DNA from: Clostridiales bacterium
GTDB lineage: Bacteria; Bacillota; Clostridia; Lachnospirales; Lachnospiraceae
Assembly: GCA_018369015.1 (NCBI GenBank)
Contig: JAGZDD010000011.1
Location: 1 to 45,910 of the forward strand
DNA: 45,910 nt
Direction of reading: 5' to 3'
Translations under genes and position numbers: made by a program
Notes under the pieces: model-generated
What the model was told of the DNA's origin: nothing
The model's database searches: none
Seen by the model: the letters and a program-made list of their open reading frames with translations, nothing else
In this document: in pieces, positions 33,868 through 43,145 of the stretch
Position numbering within the stretch: the first letter of the stretch is position 1
Layout: each line of letters opens with the position of its first letter

Positions 33868-34821
33868 ATGCTGTCAAAACGCAAAAATCCATGGAAAAAG
33901 CGGAATAAATATATTGTTCTGCTTCTGGCGCCTTTCGTAGCTCTGTATGTGATTTTCGGGCTGTTCCCGATTGTTTATTCATTTGCTATTAGCTTAACGG
34001 ACTGGACCTTTGGAAAGGAAATTCATTTTGTAGGGCTGCAAAATTATATAGAGCTTTTTACCATTGATCCGTATTTTTGGAAATCTGTTGGAAATACATT
34101 GATTTTAATGCTTTTGTACATACCGGCCTCACTCATTGTCGCCTTACTTTTGGCCAATGCGATTTTTTATAAGGGAACCCGGTTTAAACGTTTTTTCCAG
34201 GTCGCATTTTTTCTGCCCAATGTGACAACGGCAGTGGCGATTGGCTTAATGTTTGCCCTGATTTTTGACTGGCAGACAGGAATTTTAAATAATTTGCTCA
34301 TTCAGCTTGGCGTTGTGGACAGCGGCATTAACTGGCTGGGTGAGCCGGGAACGGCGCGGTTTGTTACAGGGCTTATGCTGTTTTGGGCCTATTTTGGATA
34401 TTGCACCGTGTTTTACCTGTCCGGCCTGGCTGGAATATCTGAGGATATATATGAGGCCGCCAGGATTGACGGGGCCTCCCGCAGGAAAATGCTGATTCAT
34501 ATTACAATTCCTATGCTTCGTCCGATTACATCCTTTTTACTGCTCACAAGCTTTATTTCCGGAACGAGAGTTATGGAAGAGCCTATGCTGCTGCTGAATG
34601 GCTGGGCGACGGCCGGACAGGCTGTGGGCGGACCGGACCGCTCGTGCCTGACGATTGTGTGGTATTTATACGATGTGGCGTTTGGAAACGGAACAAATTT
34701 ACAGTACGGCAAAGGCTCTGCGATTGGCTATGCCGCCTTTATTCTTGTTTTACTTGTTGTTGTTATTTGTAAAAAGGGCCAGAAAATCATGCAAAAGAGA
34801 AAAGGAGAGTGGGAGGAATGA
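33868..34821 (+). CDS. Sugar ABC transporter permease, MalF/UgpA type
   Basis: 317 residues with six membrane helices. YIVLLLAPFVALYVIFGLFPIVYSFAISLTDW is the usual N-terminal segment, and the EAA loop YEAARIDGASRRKMLIHITIPMLRP lies near residues 194-218. AGGGGGAAAAG precedes the ATG. Its stop overlaps the next permease start (ATGA at 34818-34821). Again no ATPase gene is nearby. Confidence 0.93.
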   Translation: MLSKRKNPWKKRNKYIVLLLAPFVALYVIFGLFPIVYSFAISLTDWTFGKEIHFVGLQNYIELFTIDPYFWKSVGNTLILMLLYIPASLIVALLLANAIFYKGTRFKRFFQVAFFLPNVTTAVAIGLMFALIFDWQTGILNNLLIQLGVVDSGINWLGEPGTARFVTGLMLFWAYFGYCTVFYLSGLAGISEDIYEAARIDGASRRKMLIHITIPMLRPITSFLLLTSFISGTRVMEEPMLLLNGWATAGQAVGGPDRSCLTIVWYLYDVAFGNGTNLQYGKGSAIGYAAFILVLLVVVICKKGQKIMQKRKGEWEE

Positions 34822-35642
34822 AGAAGGTAAAGAAAAAAATGGGCTCAGGAAGAACGGTGGTTCTGCTGGTTTTGGCCTTGATAACGATTCTTCCTTTTTA
34901 CTTAATGATTTGTATGGGTACCCATACATCAAACGAGCTGTTTTCTGGGCTTTCAATTCTTCCGGGGAAAAGTCTTTTAAAGAATCTGGAAACAGTGGCC
35001 GACAGCTCCTTTGGAAGATTTTATATTAATAGTATTGTTTCATCGACAGCCGCGACGGTGATCGGTGTGCTGACAAGCGCCATGGCCGGATATGCATTGT
35101 CAAAATACCAATTTAAGCACAAAAAGCTTGTTTTAAATCTTATTGTTGCGACAATGATGGTCCCTTCCCAGATAAGCCTTGTTGCCTATGTGATAGAAAT
35201 GCGTTATTTGCATTTGATGAATACGCTCTGGCCGGTGATAATTCCGTTTACTTTCAGCGCTTTCGGTGTGTTTTGGATGAAGCAGAGTATCGATGCTGCG
35301 GTGCCGGACGAGGTCATTGAAAGCGGGAGAATTGACGGGGCATCGGAAATGGGAATTTTCTTTAAGCTGGTGCTTCCCTTTGTGAAGCCGGCGCTTGTGA
35401 CGATTGCATTGCTTTTGTTTTTGTGGTCATGGAACAATTACCTGCTTCCATTGATTACCATTAATGATATGAATTTGTACACGGTGCCTTTGGGCGTTTC
35501 AATGCTCAACGGTATGTACCAGACCGATTATGCGGCAAAGATTCTGGCACTGTCATTAGGAACGGTTCCGCTGATTATTATGTTTATTTTTGGTTCAAAA
35601 TATTTTATCCGGGGGCTGACCTCGGGAGCTGTCAAGGGGTGA
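34818..35642 (+). CDS. Sugar ABC transporter permease, MalG/UgpE type
   Basis: 274 residues from the ATG at 34818, chosen because it forms the ATGA overlap with the previous gene; the GTG at 34809 in the same frame is less likely. Six helices. The EAA loop is EVIESGRIDGASEMGIFFKLVLPFVKP, and the C-terminus is YFIRGLTSGAVKG, typical of the MalG branch. It completes the importer with the permease and binding protein upstream. Confidence 0.93.
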   Translation: MKKVKKKMGSGRTVVLLVLALITILPFYLMICMGTHTSNELFSGLSILPGKSLLKNLETVADSSFGRFYINSIVSSTAATVIGVLTSAMAGYALSKYQFKHKKLVLNLIVATMMVPSQISLVAYVIEMRYLHLMNTLWPVIIPFTFSAFGVFWMKQSIDAAVPDEVIESGRIDGASEMGIFFKLVLPFVKPALVTIALLLFLWSWNNYLLPLITINDMNLYTVPLGVSMLNGMYQTDYAAKILALSLGTVPLIIMFIFGSKYFIRGLTSGAVKG

Positions 35643-35648
35643 AATCAT

Positions 35649-36734
35649 ATGAAAGAATATTTAACAAGAGACGAAGTAAAAGCAGTGATTGAACGCAGAG
35701 GGGCTGCAAGGCATGTACCTGTATTTTTATTGAATTGGTGGGGAACGGGTACTGCGGAGAAATACGGCGATGAATTAAATAAGCTGGAGCAGGAATATCC
35801 GTCAGATATTTATTGCGGCGAGCTTTTGCAGCCCGGGGATGATGTGGCGCCAAAGGGCCACGACCCGGAATACCGCTGGGGCTACCGCGACTACGAAAAT
35901 GCAGAACGGCACAGCATTGCCCAGGTTCCGGTACTTCTTGAAGACTGGGATGAGCTTAGTAAGCTTTTGGAGAAATTCCCAGATCCAGATGAACCGGGGA
36001 TTTTGGACGGGGCCATTGAAGGGCTTAAAAAGGCCGGGAACCGTTACCGGCTTGGCCTGTTTTGGACATTGTGCCATGAGTGGTTTTGGAAAATCCGGGG
36101 CATGGAAAATACATTAGGCGATTATATCGAGGATGTGGAAAATCTCGCAATCCTTGGCAAAAAGGGGCTGGAATTTAATAAAAGAATTGTAGACCGTTTT
36201 GCAGAGGCCGGGTTTGACGGTATTATGACCTCGGATGACCTGGGCTTTCAGACAGGGCCGATGATGCAGCCTTGCGTTTTCCACGAGCTGATTTTCCCGA
36301 TTTATAAAGAATTTGTGGACTATATCCACTCAAAGGGGATGCATGTGTGGCTCCATTCCTGCGGCGATAATACGCTGCTTATGGATGATTTGCTGGCTTC
36401 CGGCATTGACGTTTTACACCCGATTCAAAAGGGGTGCATGGACGAAAAAATGATTAACGAAAAATACGGCGGAAAAATCACATTCCTTTATGGGATTGAT
36501 GTTCAAAACCTTATTCCGAGGGGAACACCGGAGGCGATCCGGGCGGAAGTGGATTATGCAAAGAAACTTTTTTATCGCCCGGAGGGCGGTATGATGCTTG
36601 CCGCTGCCAATGGAATCATGCCGGATACGCCTCTTGAAAATATCCGGGCTTTATTTGAAGAAGCCTATAAGGACCGGGCGGATGTCGCGCAGGAGGATCT
36701 CATTAGCTTTGGCTATACGGAGTCTGTGGAGTAA
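35649..36734 (+). CDS. Uroporphyrinogen decarboxylase (URO-D) fold protein, MtaA/MtbA-like, non-HemE
   Basis: 361 residues. URO-D family methyltransferases are TIM barrels; this one has FDGIMTSDDLGFQTGPMMQPCVFHELIFPIYK and MHVWLHSCGD, the H-x-C pair that binds zinc in MtaA-type enzymes. The third ligand, a Cys in the usual CGIxPxTPxEN end, is Asn here (ANGIMPDTPLENI). HemE is unlikely because no haem genes are near. It begins 7 bases after the permease, so it belongs to the glycoside operon. Possible roles are demethylation of a methoxylated substrate or a new reaction; none is proved. Confidence 0.82.
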   Translation: MKEYLTRDEVKAVIERRGAARHVPVFLLNWWGTGTAEKYGDELNKLEQEYPSDIYCGELLQPGDDVAPKGHDPEYRWGYRDYENAERHSIAQVPVLLEDWDELSKLLEKFPDPDEPGILDGAIEGLKKAGNRYRLGLFWTLCHEWFWKIRGMENTLGDYIEDVENLAILGKKGLEFNKRIVDRFAEAGFDGIMTSDDLGFQTGPMMQPCVFHELIFPIYKEFVDYIHSKGMHVWLHSCGDNTLLMDDLLASGIDVLHPIQKGCMDEKMINEKYGGKITFLYGIDVQNLIPRGTPEAIRAEVDYAKKLFYRPEGGMMLAAANGIMPDTPLENIRALFEEAYKDRADVAQEDLISFGYTESVE

Positions 36735-36737
36735 ACA

Positions 36738-37931
36738 ATGATTTTATTGTGTATTTATCTTGTATTTATTGGCCTGGGGCTATCGGATTCTCTTTTGGGG
36801 GCAGCCTGGCCGTTTATGGCTTCTGATTTTTTGGCAGAAACCGACTGGGCGGGAACGCTTTCATTTATAATATCCTTAGGAATTATCGCGGCCAGCCTAA
36901 ATGCATGGCGGCTGACAAGGCGGCTTGGAACTGCCAAAACCGCAGCCTTGGGTCTTGGCCTGATTGCTGTAGCCCTGCTGGGCTTTGCCGGAAGCCATGG
37001 ATTTTTAATCCTCTGTCTGTGCTGTGTGCCTCTGGGGCTTGGCGGGGGATTGATCCAGACGGTTTTTGACAACTATGTTGCCGGGCATTATTCAGCCCGG
37101 CACATGAACTGGCTCCAAGGCTCCTGGGGAATCGGGGCCGTGGCCGGGCCTTACCTTGTATCGGTTTTTAGCCAGGGCGCCTTTGGGTGGCGCGGCAGTT
37201 ATGTAATGATTGCCATGGCTGAGATCGCTGTGCTGCTTTTTATGTACTGCCGGATGCACAATGACGGCAGCCGTGGAGCATATAAAGAAAGGAAGGATGT
37301 GCAAACAGTCCATAACAAAGCGGCGGCAGAAAAAAGGCTCAGGGAAAAAGCTGTAAATAAGCGCAGGGGAACCCCATTTTCCTTAAAGCGAATATGTATG
37401 GGCGCACAGTTTTTTTGTTATTGTTCTGTGGAAAATGCAGTGATGCTTTGGGGGGCCAGCTATTTAATTTATGCCAAGGCGTTTGACGCCTCCATGGCGG
37501 CCCGGGGCGTGTCCATGTTTTTCCTGGGAATCACGGCCGGGCGTTTTTTAAGCGGCTTTGTGGCGAACCGGCTTGGAAATATTTCAATGATTGGCTGTAG
37601 TGTGGGGGCTGCGGTCATTATGGATATGATTCTTTTATGTACGAGATGCACGCCTGTAATATGTATCGTATTTTTATTATTGGGGATGAGTATGGCGCCT
37701 GTTTTTCCGACGCTGCTCCACCAGACTCCGGCATGCTTTCCCGGAGAAGATCTGAATCTGCTTATGGGAATCCAGGTAGCCTGCGCCTATGTGGGCATTA
37801 CGGTTGTTCCTCCCGTTCTTGGGAAGCTTTTTGCGGCAGTATCTTTTTCTCTGCTTCCATTGATTCAACTCATTTTCCTGATGATTGTTTTAGGGTGTGT
37901 GGCATTTTTAAATGTAAGAAGGGGGAAATAA
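36738..37931 (+). CDS. Major facilitator superfamily transporter
   Basis: 397 residues with about twelve hydrophobic helices split by a charged cytoplasmic loop (about 175-215, rich in Lys/Arg). The first-half loop reads AWRLTRRLGTAKTAALGLG and the second SGFVANRLGNISMIG, the MFS loop positions. It lies 4 bases after the URO-D gene and 2 bases before the fusion gene. It may export or import a product of the pathway, such as an aglycone or sugar. Confidence 0.88.
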   Translation: MILLCIYLVFIGLGLSDSLLGAAWPFMASDFLAETDWAGTLSFIISLGIIAASLNAWRLTRRLGTAKTAALGLGLIAVALLGFAGSHGFLILCLCCVPLGLGGGLIQTVFDNYVAGHYSARHMNWLQGSWGIGAVAGPYLVSVFSQGAFGWRGSYVMIAMAEIAVLLFMYCRMHNDGSRGAYKERKDVQTVHNKAAAEKRLREKAVNKRRGTPFSLKRICMGAQFFCYCSVENAVMLWGASYLIYAKAFDASMAARGVSMFFLGITAGRFLSGFVANRLGNISMIGCSVGAAVIMDMILLCTRCTPVICIVFLLLGMSMAPVFPTLLHQTPACFPGEDLNLLMGIQVACAYVGITVVPPVLGKLFAAVSFSLLPLIQLIFLMIVLGCVAFLNVRRGK

Positions 37932-37932
37932 A

Positions 37933-40900
37933 ATGACAGGTAAAGAGCGCTGGATGAAGGTTATGGACGGCAAACAGACGGATCGTCTGATTTTTTGGCC
38001 GAAGATTATCGGAAACAGCTATATGCGGGGCCAGAGGGAGCCGTTTCGGCAAATGAAATTATTAGAAATGTATGATTATATCGGCTGTGATATACAGCTT
38101 TATTTGCCGCCGTGCTTTAAGATGGAGTATGACGGGTGCAGCTATGAGGAAACTGTGGAAAATGGCGTAATGTACCGGAGATTTTGCACACCTTTAGGAG
38201 AATTGGTCGGAACACTGATTTATGACGCAGACTCGGATTCCTATGCGCCAAGCCAGCAGATTATCAGGGAGCCGGGGGACATTGACATATTGCTTTATTT
38301 TTTCAAGCATACAAAGGCTGTCTTTGACGAGGAACAATATAAAGAAGCAAAACAGATCTATGACACCCTGGGAGAGCGGGGGATATGCGTGTCCTCTGTA
38401 TGCGAGTCGCCGCTGATGGATTTCCTGGAATGGTATGCAGGTATTGATAACGGCCAGTATATGCTTTTTGACTACCAGGAAGAAGTGGAAATGCTGTTTG
38501 AACAAATGCAGCGGGTAAATTGCCAGTGCATGGAGCTGATGTGCAAATACAGTCCGGCGGACATTTTATATATTACAGAAAATACCTCCACAACAATGAT
38601 TAGCCCGACGCAGTTTAAGGATTATTGCCACGGACATCTTTTAGAGTATACAAACATTGCGAACCGCTATGGACGCCGGCTCATTTTCCATATGTGCGGC
38701 CAGATTAAGCTGATATTGCCGCTTTTGGGCGATATACCAAACACAGGGATTGAAGCCTTAAGCAGCCCTCCGATTGGCAATACAACCTTTAAGGAGGCGC
38801 GGGAGGCTTTGGCGGATCGGGTTTTCATTGGCGGTACCTGTGCTTTAACCTGGTTAAAGGGCGAAGATGAGATTAAGAGGGAGCTTAATGGCTATTTGGA
38901 TGCCTTGCCGGACTACCATGGGATTGTCGTTGGAACCGGAGGTATTGTGCCGCCTGCCTGCCCGCCGGAGATTTTAAAGAAAATGACAGAGTATATTTAT
39001 AAGCTTCCGATGAAAGGGAAAAATATCAATGCAGAGGATATTGTAAAGACGCTGACACTAGAGGAAAAGGCGGCTTTATGTTCCGGCGGGGATTGCTGGC
39101 ACACAAAGGAGCTTTCCGGAAAGAAGGTTCCCAAAATCCGTATGTGCGACGGGCCAAACGGCCTGAGGTTTCAGACGGACGAGGATGACCACATGGGTGT
39201 CCATGCCAGCGCCAGGATGATCAGCTATCCTACAGGAGGGGCTATGGCGGCTTCCTTTGACCGGGAGCTTATGTATCAGGTCGGCCGGGCCCTTGGGGTG
39301 GAGAGCAAAGCGATGGGCGTTCAGCTTGTGCTGGGGCCTGCGGCGAATATAAAAAGGCATCCGTTATGCGGAAGAAATTTTGAATATCTGTCCGAGGACC
39401 CTTATTTGACCGGCGAGCTGGCAGCTGCACAGATTGACGGGATCCAGGATCAAAATGTCGGGGCATGTATGAAGCACTATGCCTGCAACAACCAGGAAAC
39501 CTGGCGGATGAAGGCGGATGTGCAGGTAGATGAGCGCACGCTCCGGGAAATTTATTTGTCAGGCTTTGAAATTGCGGTGAAAAAGTCAGACCCCTGTGCA
39601 TTGATGGCCAGCTATAATAGAATCAACGGAAAGCCTGCGACTGAAAATACGCATATATTGCAGGAGATATTGCGCGATGAATGGGGCTTTAAGGGCTTTG
39701 TTGTCAGCGATTGGGGGGCTGTCAATGACCGGGTGTCCGCTGTAGCTGCCGGGCTGGATTTAGAAATGCCGGGCTGCCATGGAATGACGGACCGACAGCT
39801 TGTTGCTGCTGTAGGAGAGGGGCGGCTGCCTGAGCGGGTATTAGACAAAGCGGCCTGCCGCATTGTGGGCCGGTCGCTTAAATATTCCGAAACCGTTGGA
39901 GATGGGAGCTTTCCGCGGGAGGCTCACCATGAGCTGGCAGTGCGCGCCGCGCAGGAATGTGCGGTCCTCTTAAAAAATGAGGGAGCGCTGCTTCCTCTAA
40001 AGCATGGCCGTCCGGTTGTATTTATCGGAGGCTTTGCAAAAAATCCGAGATACCAGGGCGGAGGGAGTGCGTGTGTAACTCCGTTTTGCCGGACAAATGT
40101 GCTGGAGCCTGCGAAGGCGTTTCCGGAAATCCGCTATTATCCCGGCTTTTCTGAGCTTGGCGATGAACGCAATGAAGCGTGGGAGCTAGAAGCTGTGCAG
40201 GCCGCTCGATCGGCGGACGCTGCCGTGATTTTTGCAGGACTTCCTAAAACGTGGGAAAGTGAATGCTATGACCGTGGCCATATGAGACTGCCAGAGTGCC
40301 AAAGCCGGATGATTGAGCAGGTTTGCAAGGTGCAGGCGCATGTTATTGTTGTTTTGCATACAGGCTCTGCGGTGGAAATGCCATGGCTTAGTAAGGTGCA
40401 GGCTGTGCTGCAAATGCATACCGGCGGGGAGGGAACTGGAACAGCTGCCTGGCGGCTTCTGTACGGTGAGGCAAATCCTTGCGGCAAGCTTGCGGAAACC
40501 TATCCGAAACGTTTGAAGGATGCGCCCGCATATCTTCATTATCCAGGAAATGGAGAAACGGTGGAATACGCCGAGGGTGTCTTTGTGGGCTACCGGTATT
40601 ATGACGCCAGAGAAATTGAGGTGAATTTTCCCTTTGGGCATGGCCTGTCCTACACCTCCTTTGCCTACAGCCACCTGAGATTGTTCCCGAAATGCTTTTC
40701 TGAGAAGGAGGAGCTTAAGGTCCAGGTCGATATTACAAATACGGGAAATTACTGCGGCAAGGAGGCGGTACAGCTCTATGTCGAGGACCGGACACTATGT
40801 GAAGGCTCTGAATGGGAGATTGATAAGAAGTGCTGTGTTTATGTGGCTATAGAGGAAGGAAGCGACAAAAGGCCGGTGAGGGAGCTTAAAGGCTTTGAGA

Positions 40901-42672
40901 AAGTAGAGTTAAAGCCAGGAGAAACAAAAACTGTTACATTTTTATTGGATCGCCGAAGCTTTGCATGGTTTAATACAAAGCATCACCGGTGGGAGTGCCG
41001 GGTAGGAGCTTATCGTATTTATGTCGGCGCCTCCTCAAGAGATCTGCGGTTAAGTGACGATGTTGTTTTGGAAACGCTGGATCAAGGAGAAAATATAGAG
41101 GTGACAATGGACACTCTGATGAGCGAGCTGGCGGCAAGGCCTAAGCTTTGGCAGCAGACATTGTCCTATTTGTCGAGCGTTCATCCGAAGCTGGATGAAA
41201 TTATTCATGGAAGCACAGAGACAGCCCTCTATTTAAAGGAGGAATTAAAGGAGCTGCCTTTATATGCAGTGCGGGGCTTATATGGGGTAGAACAGGAGCA
41301 TATGGATGAGCTGATACGGCGCTTGAATTTTAAACCGAAAAACATGGAAGGCGAGCTGTGGGAGAATTATTCCAGTTATTTATTGACGGAATACGCGCAG
41401 AGCTTTGAGGAAGGCAAGGATATTGAAAAATACAGACCGTTATTTGAGGCGGCCAATGCTTTGCCGGACGGAACAGAAAAGGAAGAACTGGCCCATGTGC
41501 TTTGGAAAATTGTCGGGGCCCTGCCGCAGCGCCCCGGCGTCCTTTGGGATGAGCCTTCGGACTATGGCTCTATACAAAAGCTGTGTGAAGGGCACCTTCG
41601 TGAGCCTGCCCCTTCTGAGGAAATTTTGCGGGAAAAAATTAAGGGCGCCTGGTATGGAAGAATATGCGGCTGCCTGCTTGGAAAGCCTGTAGAGTGTTTT
41701 TTAAAGGAGGAGCTGCACCATTTATTACAGGCCACGAATAATATGCCGATGAAGAATTATATTTATCAGGCAGATATTACACCGCAGGTCGAGCAGCAGT
41801 TTGATTTTGATGTGAAAAACCGCTGCTACGCCGATACGGTTGACTGTGCGCCGGCGGATGATGATACAAATTATTTGGTGCTGGCCGGCGAGCTTATTGA
41901 GCGCTGCGGCAAGGACTTTCAGACAATGGATGTTGCCCGGCTTTGGCTTGACGCGCAGCCAAGGGAGGTTTATTGTACTGCGGAACGCGTGGCCTGGCTT
42001 AATGCGGCCCATGGCATTTGGCCGCCAAAATCTGCGGTTTATCATAATCCGTACAGAGAGCTTATCGGCGCCCAGATCCGCGGCGATTATTTTGGCTATA
42101 TTTGTCCTGGGAATCCAAAGGCAGCGGCCGGCTTAGGCTATAAGGATGCTGCATTTTCCCATACAAAGAATGGTATTTATGGCGAGATGTTTGTCGCGGC
42201 TATGTTAGCCTGGGCGGCGGTAACGGATGATATGGAACAAATTGTAGAAGCCGGGCTTTCCCAGATCCCCAAAACCTCCCGGCTGTATGCCCAGGTTTTA
42301 CGTGTGCTTGCCTGGAGGCGGTCGGGCCGGACTTTTGATGAGGTTATCCGGGAAATTGAGCAGCAGTGGGATGAAACAAATCCTCATCAATGGGGCCACA
42401 CGATTCCCAATGCAATGATTGTCACCGCTGTGCTTTTATACGGCGGCGGGGATTATGGACGTTCTATCTGTATGGCCGTGCAGGCGGCGTTTGATACGGA
42501 TTGCAACGGTGCGACAGTAGGCTCGGTCATCGGTATGGCCAAAGGCTTTAAAGCCATTTCAGAAAAGTGGTTAGAGCCGGTACGTGGGAAGCTTAAAACC
42601 AATATTTTCTGGAGGCAAAGCGTGAAGCTTGATGACATGGTGGAACGGACAATGAAGCATATAAATATGTGA
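37933..42672 (+). CDS. Three-enzyme fusion: URO-D domain, GH3 glycosidase, ADP-ribosylglycohydrolase family domain
   Basis: 1579 residues in one uninterrupted frame, with AGGGGG before the ATG. Residues about 1-360 are a second URO-D module (His253-x-Cys255 in FHMCGQ; the usual late Cys is Gly in GTGGIVPP). Residues about 363-1050 are a complete GH3 beta-glycosidase: LTLEEKAALCSGGDCW, KHYACNNQE, nucleophile Asp593 in FVVSDWGAV, acid/base candidate Glu775 or Glu777 in ESECYDRGHMRLP, and a Fn3-like end from about 928. A helical linker spans about 1055-1235. Residues about 1237-1579 are an ADP-ribosylglycohydrolase-type domain: GAWYGRICGCLLGKPVE, ADDDTNY (Asp1309-1311), DTDCNGATVGSVIG (Asp1521, Asp1523). 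There is no signal peptide, so it is cytoplasmic. It is the last gene of the operon. Confidence 0.9.
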   Translation: MTGKERWMKVMDGKQTDRLIFWPKIIGNSYMRGQREPFRQMKLLEMYDYIGCDIQLYLPPCFKMEYDGCSYEETVENGVMYRRFCTPLGELVGTLIYDADSDSYAPSQQIIREPGDIDILLYFFKHTKAVFDEEQYKEAKQIYDTLGERGICVSSVCESPLMDFLEWYAGIDNGQYMLFDYQEEVEMLFEQMQRVNCQCMELMCKYSPADILYITENTSTTMISPTQFKDYCHGHLLEYTNIANRYGRRLIFHMCGQIKLILPLLGDIPNTGIEALSSPPIGNTTFKEAREALADRVFIGGTCALTWLKGEDEIKRELNGYLDALPDYHGIVVGTGGIVPPACPPEILKKMTEYIYKLPMKGKNINAEDIVKTLTLEEKAALCSGGDCWHTKELSGKKVPKIRMCDGPNGLRFQTDEDDHMGVHASARMISYPTGGAMAASFDRELMYQVGRALGVESKAMGVQLVLGPAANIKRHPLCGRNFEYLSEDPYLTGELAAAQIDGIQDQNVGACMKHYACNNQETWRMKADVQVDERTLREIYLSGFEIAVKKSDPCALMASYNRINGKPATENTHILQEILRDEWGFKGFVVSDWGAVNDRVSAVAAGLDLEMPGCHGMTDRQLVAAVGEGRLPERVLDKAACRIVGRSLKYSETVGDGSFPREAHHELAVRAAQECAVLLKNEGALLPLKHGRPVVFIGGFAKNPRYQGGGSACVTPFCRTNVLEPAKAFPEIRYYPGFSELGDERNEAWELEAVQAARSADAAVIFAGLPKTWESECYDRGHMRLPECQSRMIEQVCKVQAHVIVVLHTGSAVEMPWLSKVQAVLQMHTGGEGTGTAAWRLLYGEANPCGKLAETYPKRLKDAPAYLHYPGNGETVEYAEGVFVGYRYYDAREIEVNFPFGHGLSYTSFAYSHLRLFPKCFSEKEELKVQVDITNTGNYCGKEAVQLYVEDRTLCEGSEWEIDKKCCVYVAIEEGSDKRPVRELKGFEKVELKPGETKTVTFLLDRRSFAWFNTKHHRWECRVGAYRIYVGASSRDLRLSDDVVLETLDQGENIEVTMDTLMSELAARPKLWQQTLSYLSSVHPKLDEIIHGSTETALYLKEELKELPLYAVRGLYGVEQEHMDELIRRLNFKPKNMEGELWENYSSYLLTEYAQSFEEGKDIEKYRPLFEAANALPDGTEKEELAHVLWKIVGALPQRPGVLWDEPSDYGSIQKLCEGHLREPAPSEEILREKIKGAWYGRICGCLLGKPVECFLKEELHHLLQATNNMPMKNYIYQADITPQVEQQFDFDVKNRCYADTVDCAPADDDTNYLVLAGELIERCGKDFQTMDVARLWLDAQPREVYCTAERVAWLNAAHGIWPPKSAVYHNPYRELIGAQIRGDYFGYICPGNPKAAAGLGYKDAAFSHTKNGIYGEMFVAAMLAWAAVTDDMEQIVEAGLSQIPKTSRLYAQVLRVLAWRRSGRTFDEVIREIEQQWDETNPHQWGHTIPNAMIVTAVLLYGGGDYGRSICMAVQAAFDTDCNGATVGSVIGMAKGFKAISEKWLEPVRGKLKTNIFWRQSVKLDDMVERTMKHINM

Positions 42673-42720
42673 ATTGATGTTATTGAAAGAAAAATGTGGC
42701 TTTGAGCAGCTGCACAAAAT

Positions 42721-42762
42721 AAAAACCGCTCCGTGGTAAGGGTTATTCCCGGAGCGGTTTTT
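42721..42762. terminator. Bidirectional terminator between the fusion gene and rpsT
   Basis: Perfect 13-base arms AAAAACCGCTCCG (42721-42733) and CGGAGCGGTTTTT (42750-42762) give a U-tract on both strands, ending the operon on the plus strand and rpsT on the minus strand. Confidence 0.9.
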
Positions 42763-42780
42763 GTATATAAGCCGTTGTAA

Positions 42781-43044
42781 TTAAGCAAGTTTATTTACAG
42801 CAAGGTTCAGTCTGCTGATCTTTCTGGAAGCTGTGTTTTTGTGGTAAACACCCTTTGTGACAGCCTTGTCGATAGTGCTTGTAGCGGCAAGGAGAGCTTC
42901 CTTAGCAGCAGCAGCGTCTTTTGCTGCAATAGCAGCGTCTACTTTTTTGATAGCTGTTTTTACGCTGGATTTAATGGATTTGTTTCTTGCTGCCTTTGTC
43001 TGGTTTACTAAAATTCTTTTCTTTGCTGATTTAATATTAGCCAT
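42781..43044 (-). CDS. rpsT: 30S ribosomal protein S20
   Basis: 87 residues, very rich in Lys and Ala, starting MANIKSAKKRILVNQTKAARNKS and ending KNTASRKISRLNLAVNKLA, all S20 hallmarks. It binds 16S rRNA during small-subunit assembly. GGAGGT lies 11-16 bases upstream on this strand. Transcription converges with the accessory operon at the terminator. In relatives it is normally close to holA. Confidence 0.97.
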   Translation of the reverse strand: MANIKSAKKRILVNQTKAARNKSIKSSVKTAIKKVDAAIAAKDAAAAKEALLAATSTIDKAVTKGVYHKNTASRKISRLNLAVNKLA

Positions 43045-43145
43045 GCTTTTTTTCTGACCTCCAAAATTGTAATCTGTTTTTGTCCTGACGGCATATCCTA
43101 CAAAACAGCCGCGATAATGTACGACAGCCGATAAATATTTTACTG

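Noticed and set aside
35649..36734. Haem biosynthesis HemE
   Set aside because: It lies in a sugar operon with no haem genes, and the HSCG element points to the MtaA-like branch.
39010..42672. GH3 as a separate gene starting at the Met codon 39010
   Set aside because: There is no ribosome site before it and the upstream frame is continuous with the URO-D domain, so a fusion is the simpler reading.
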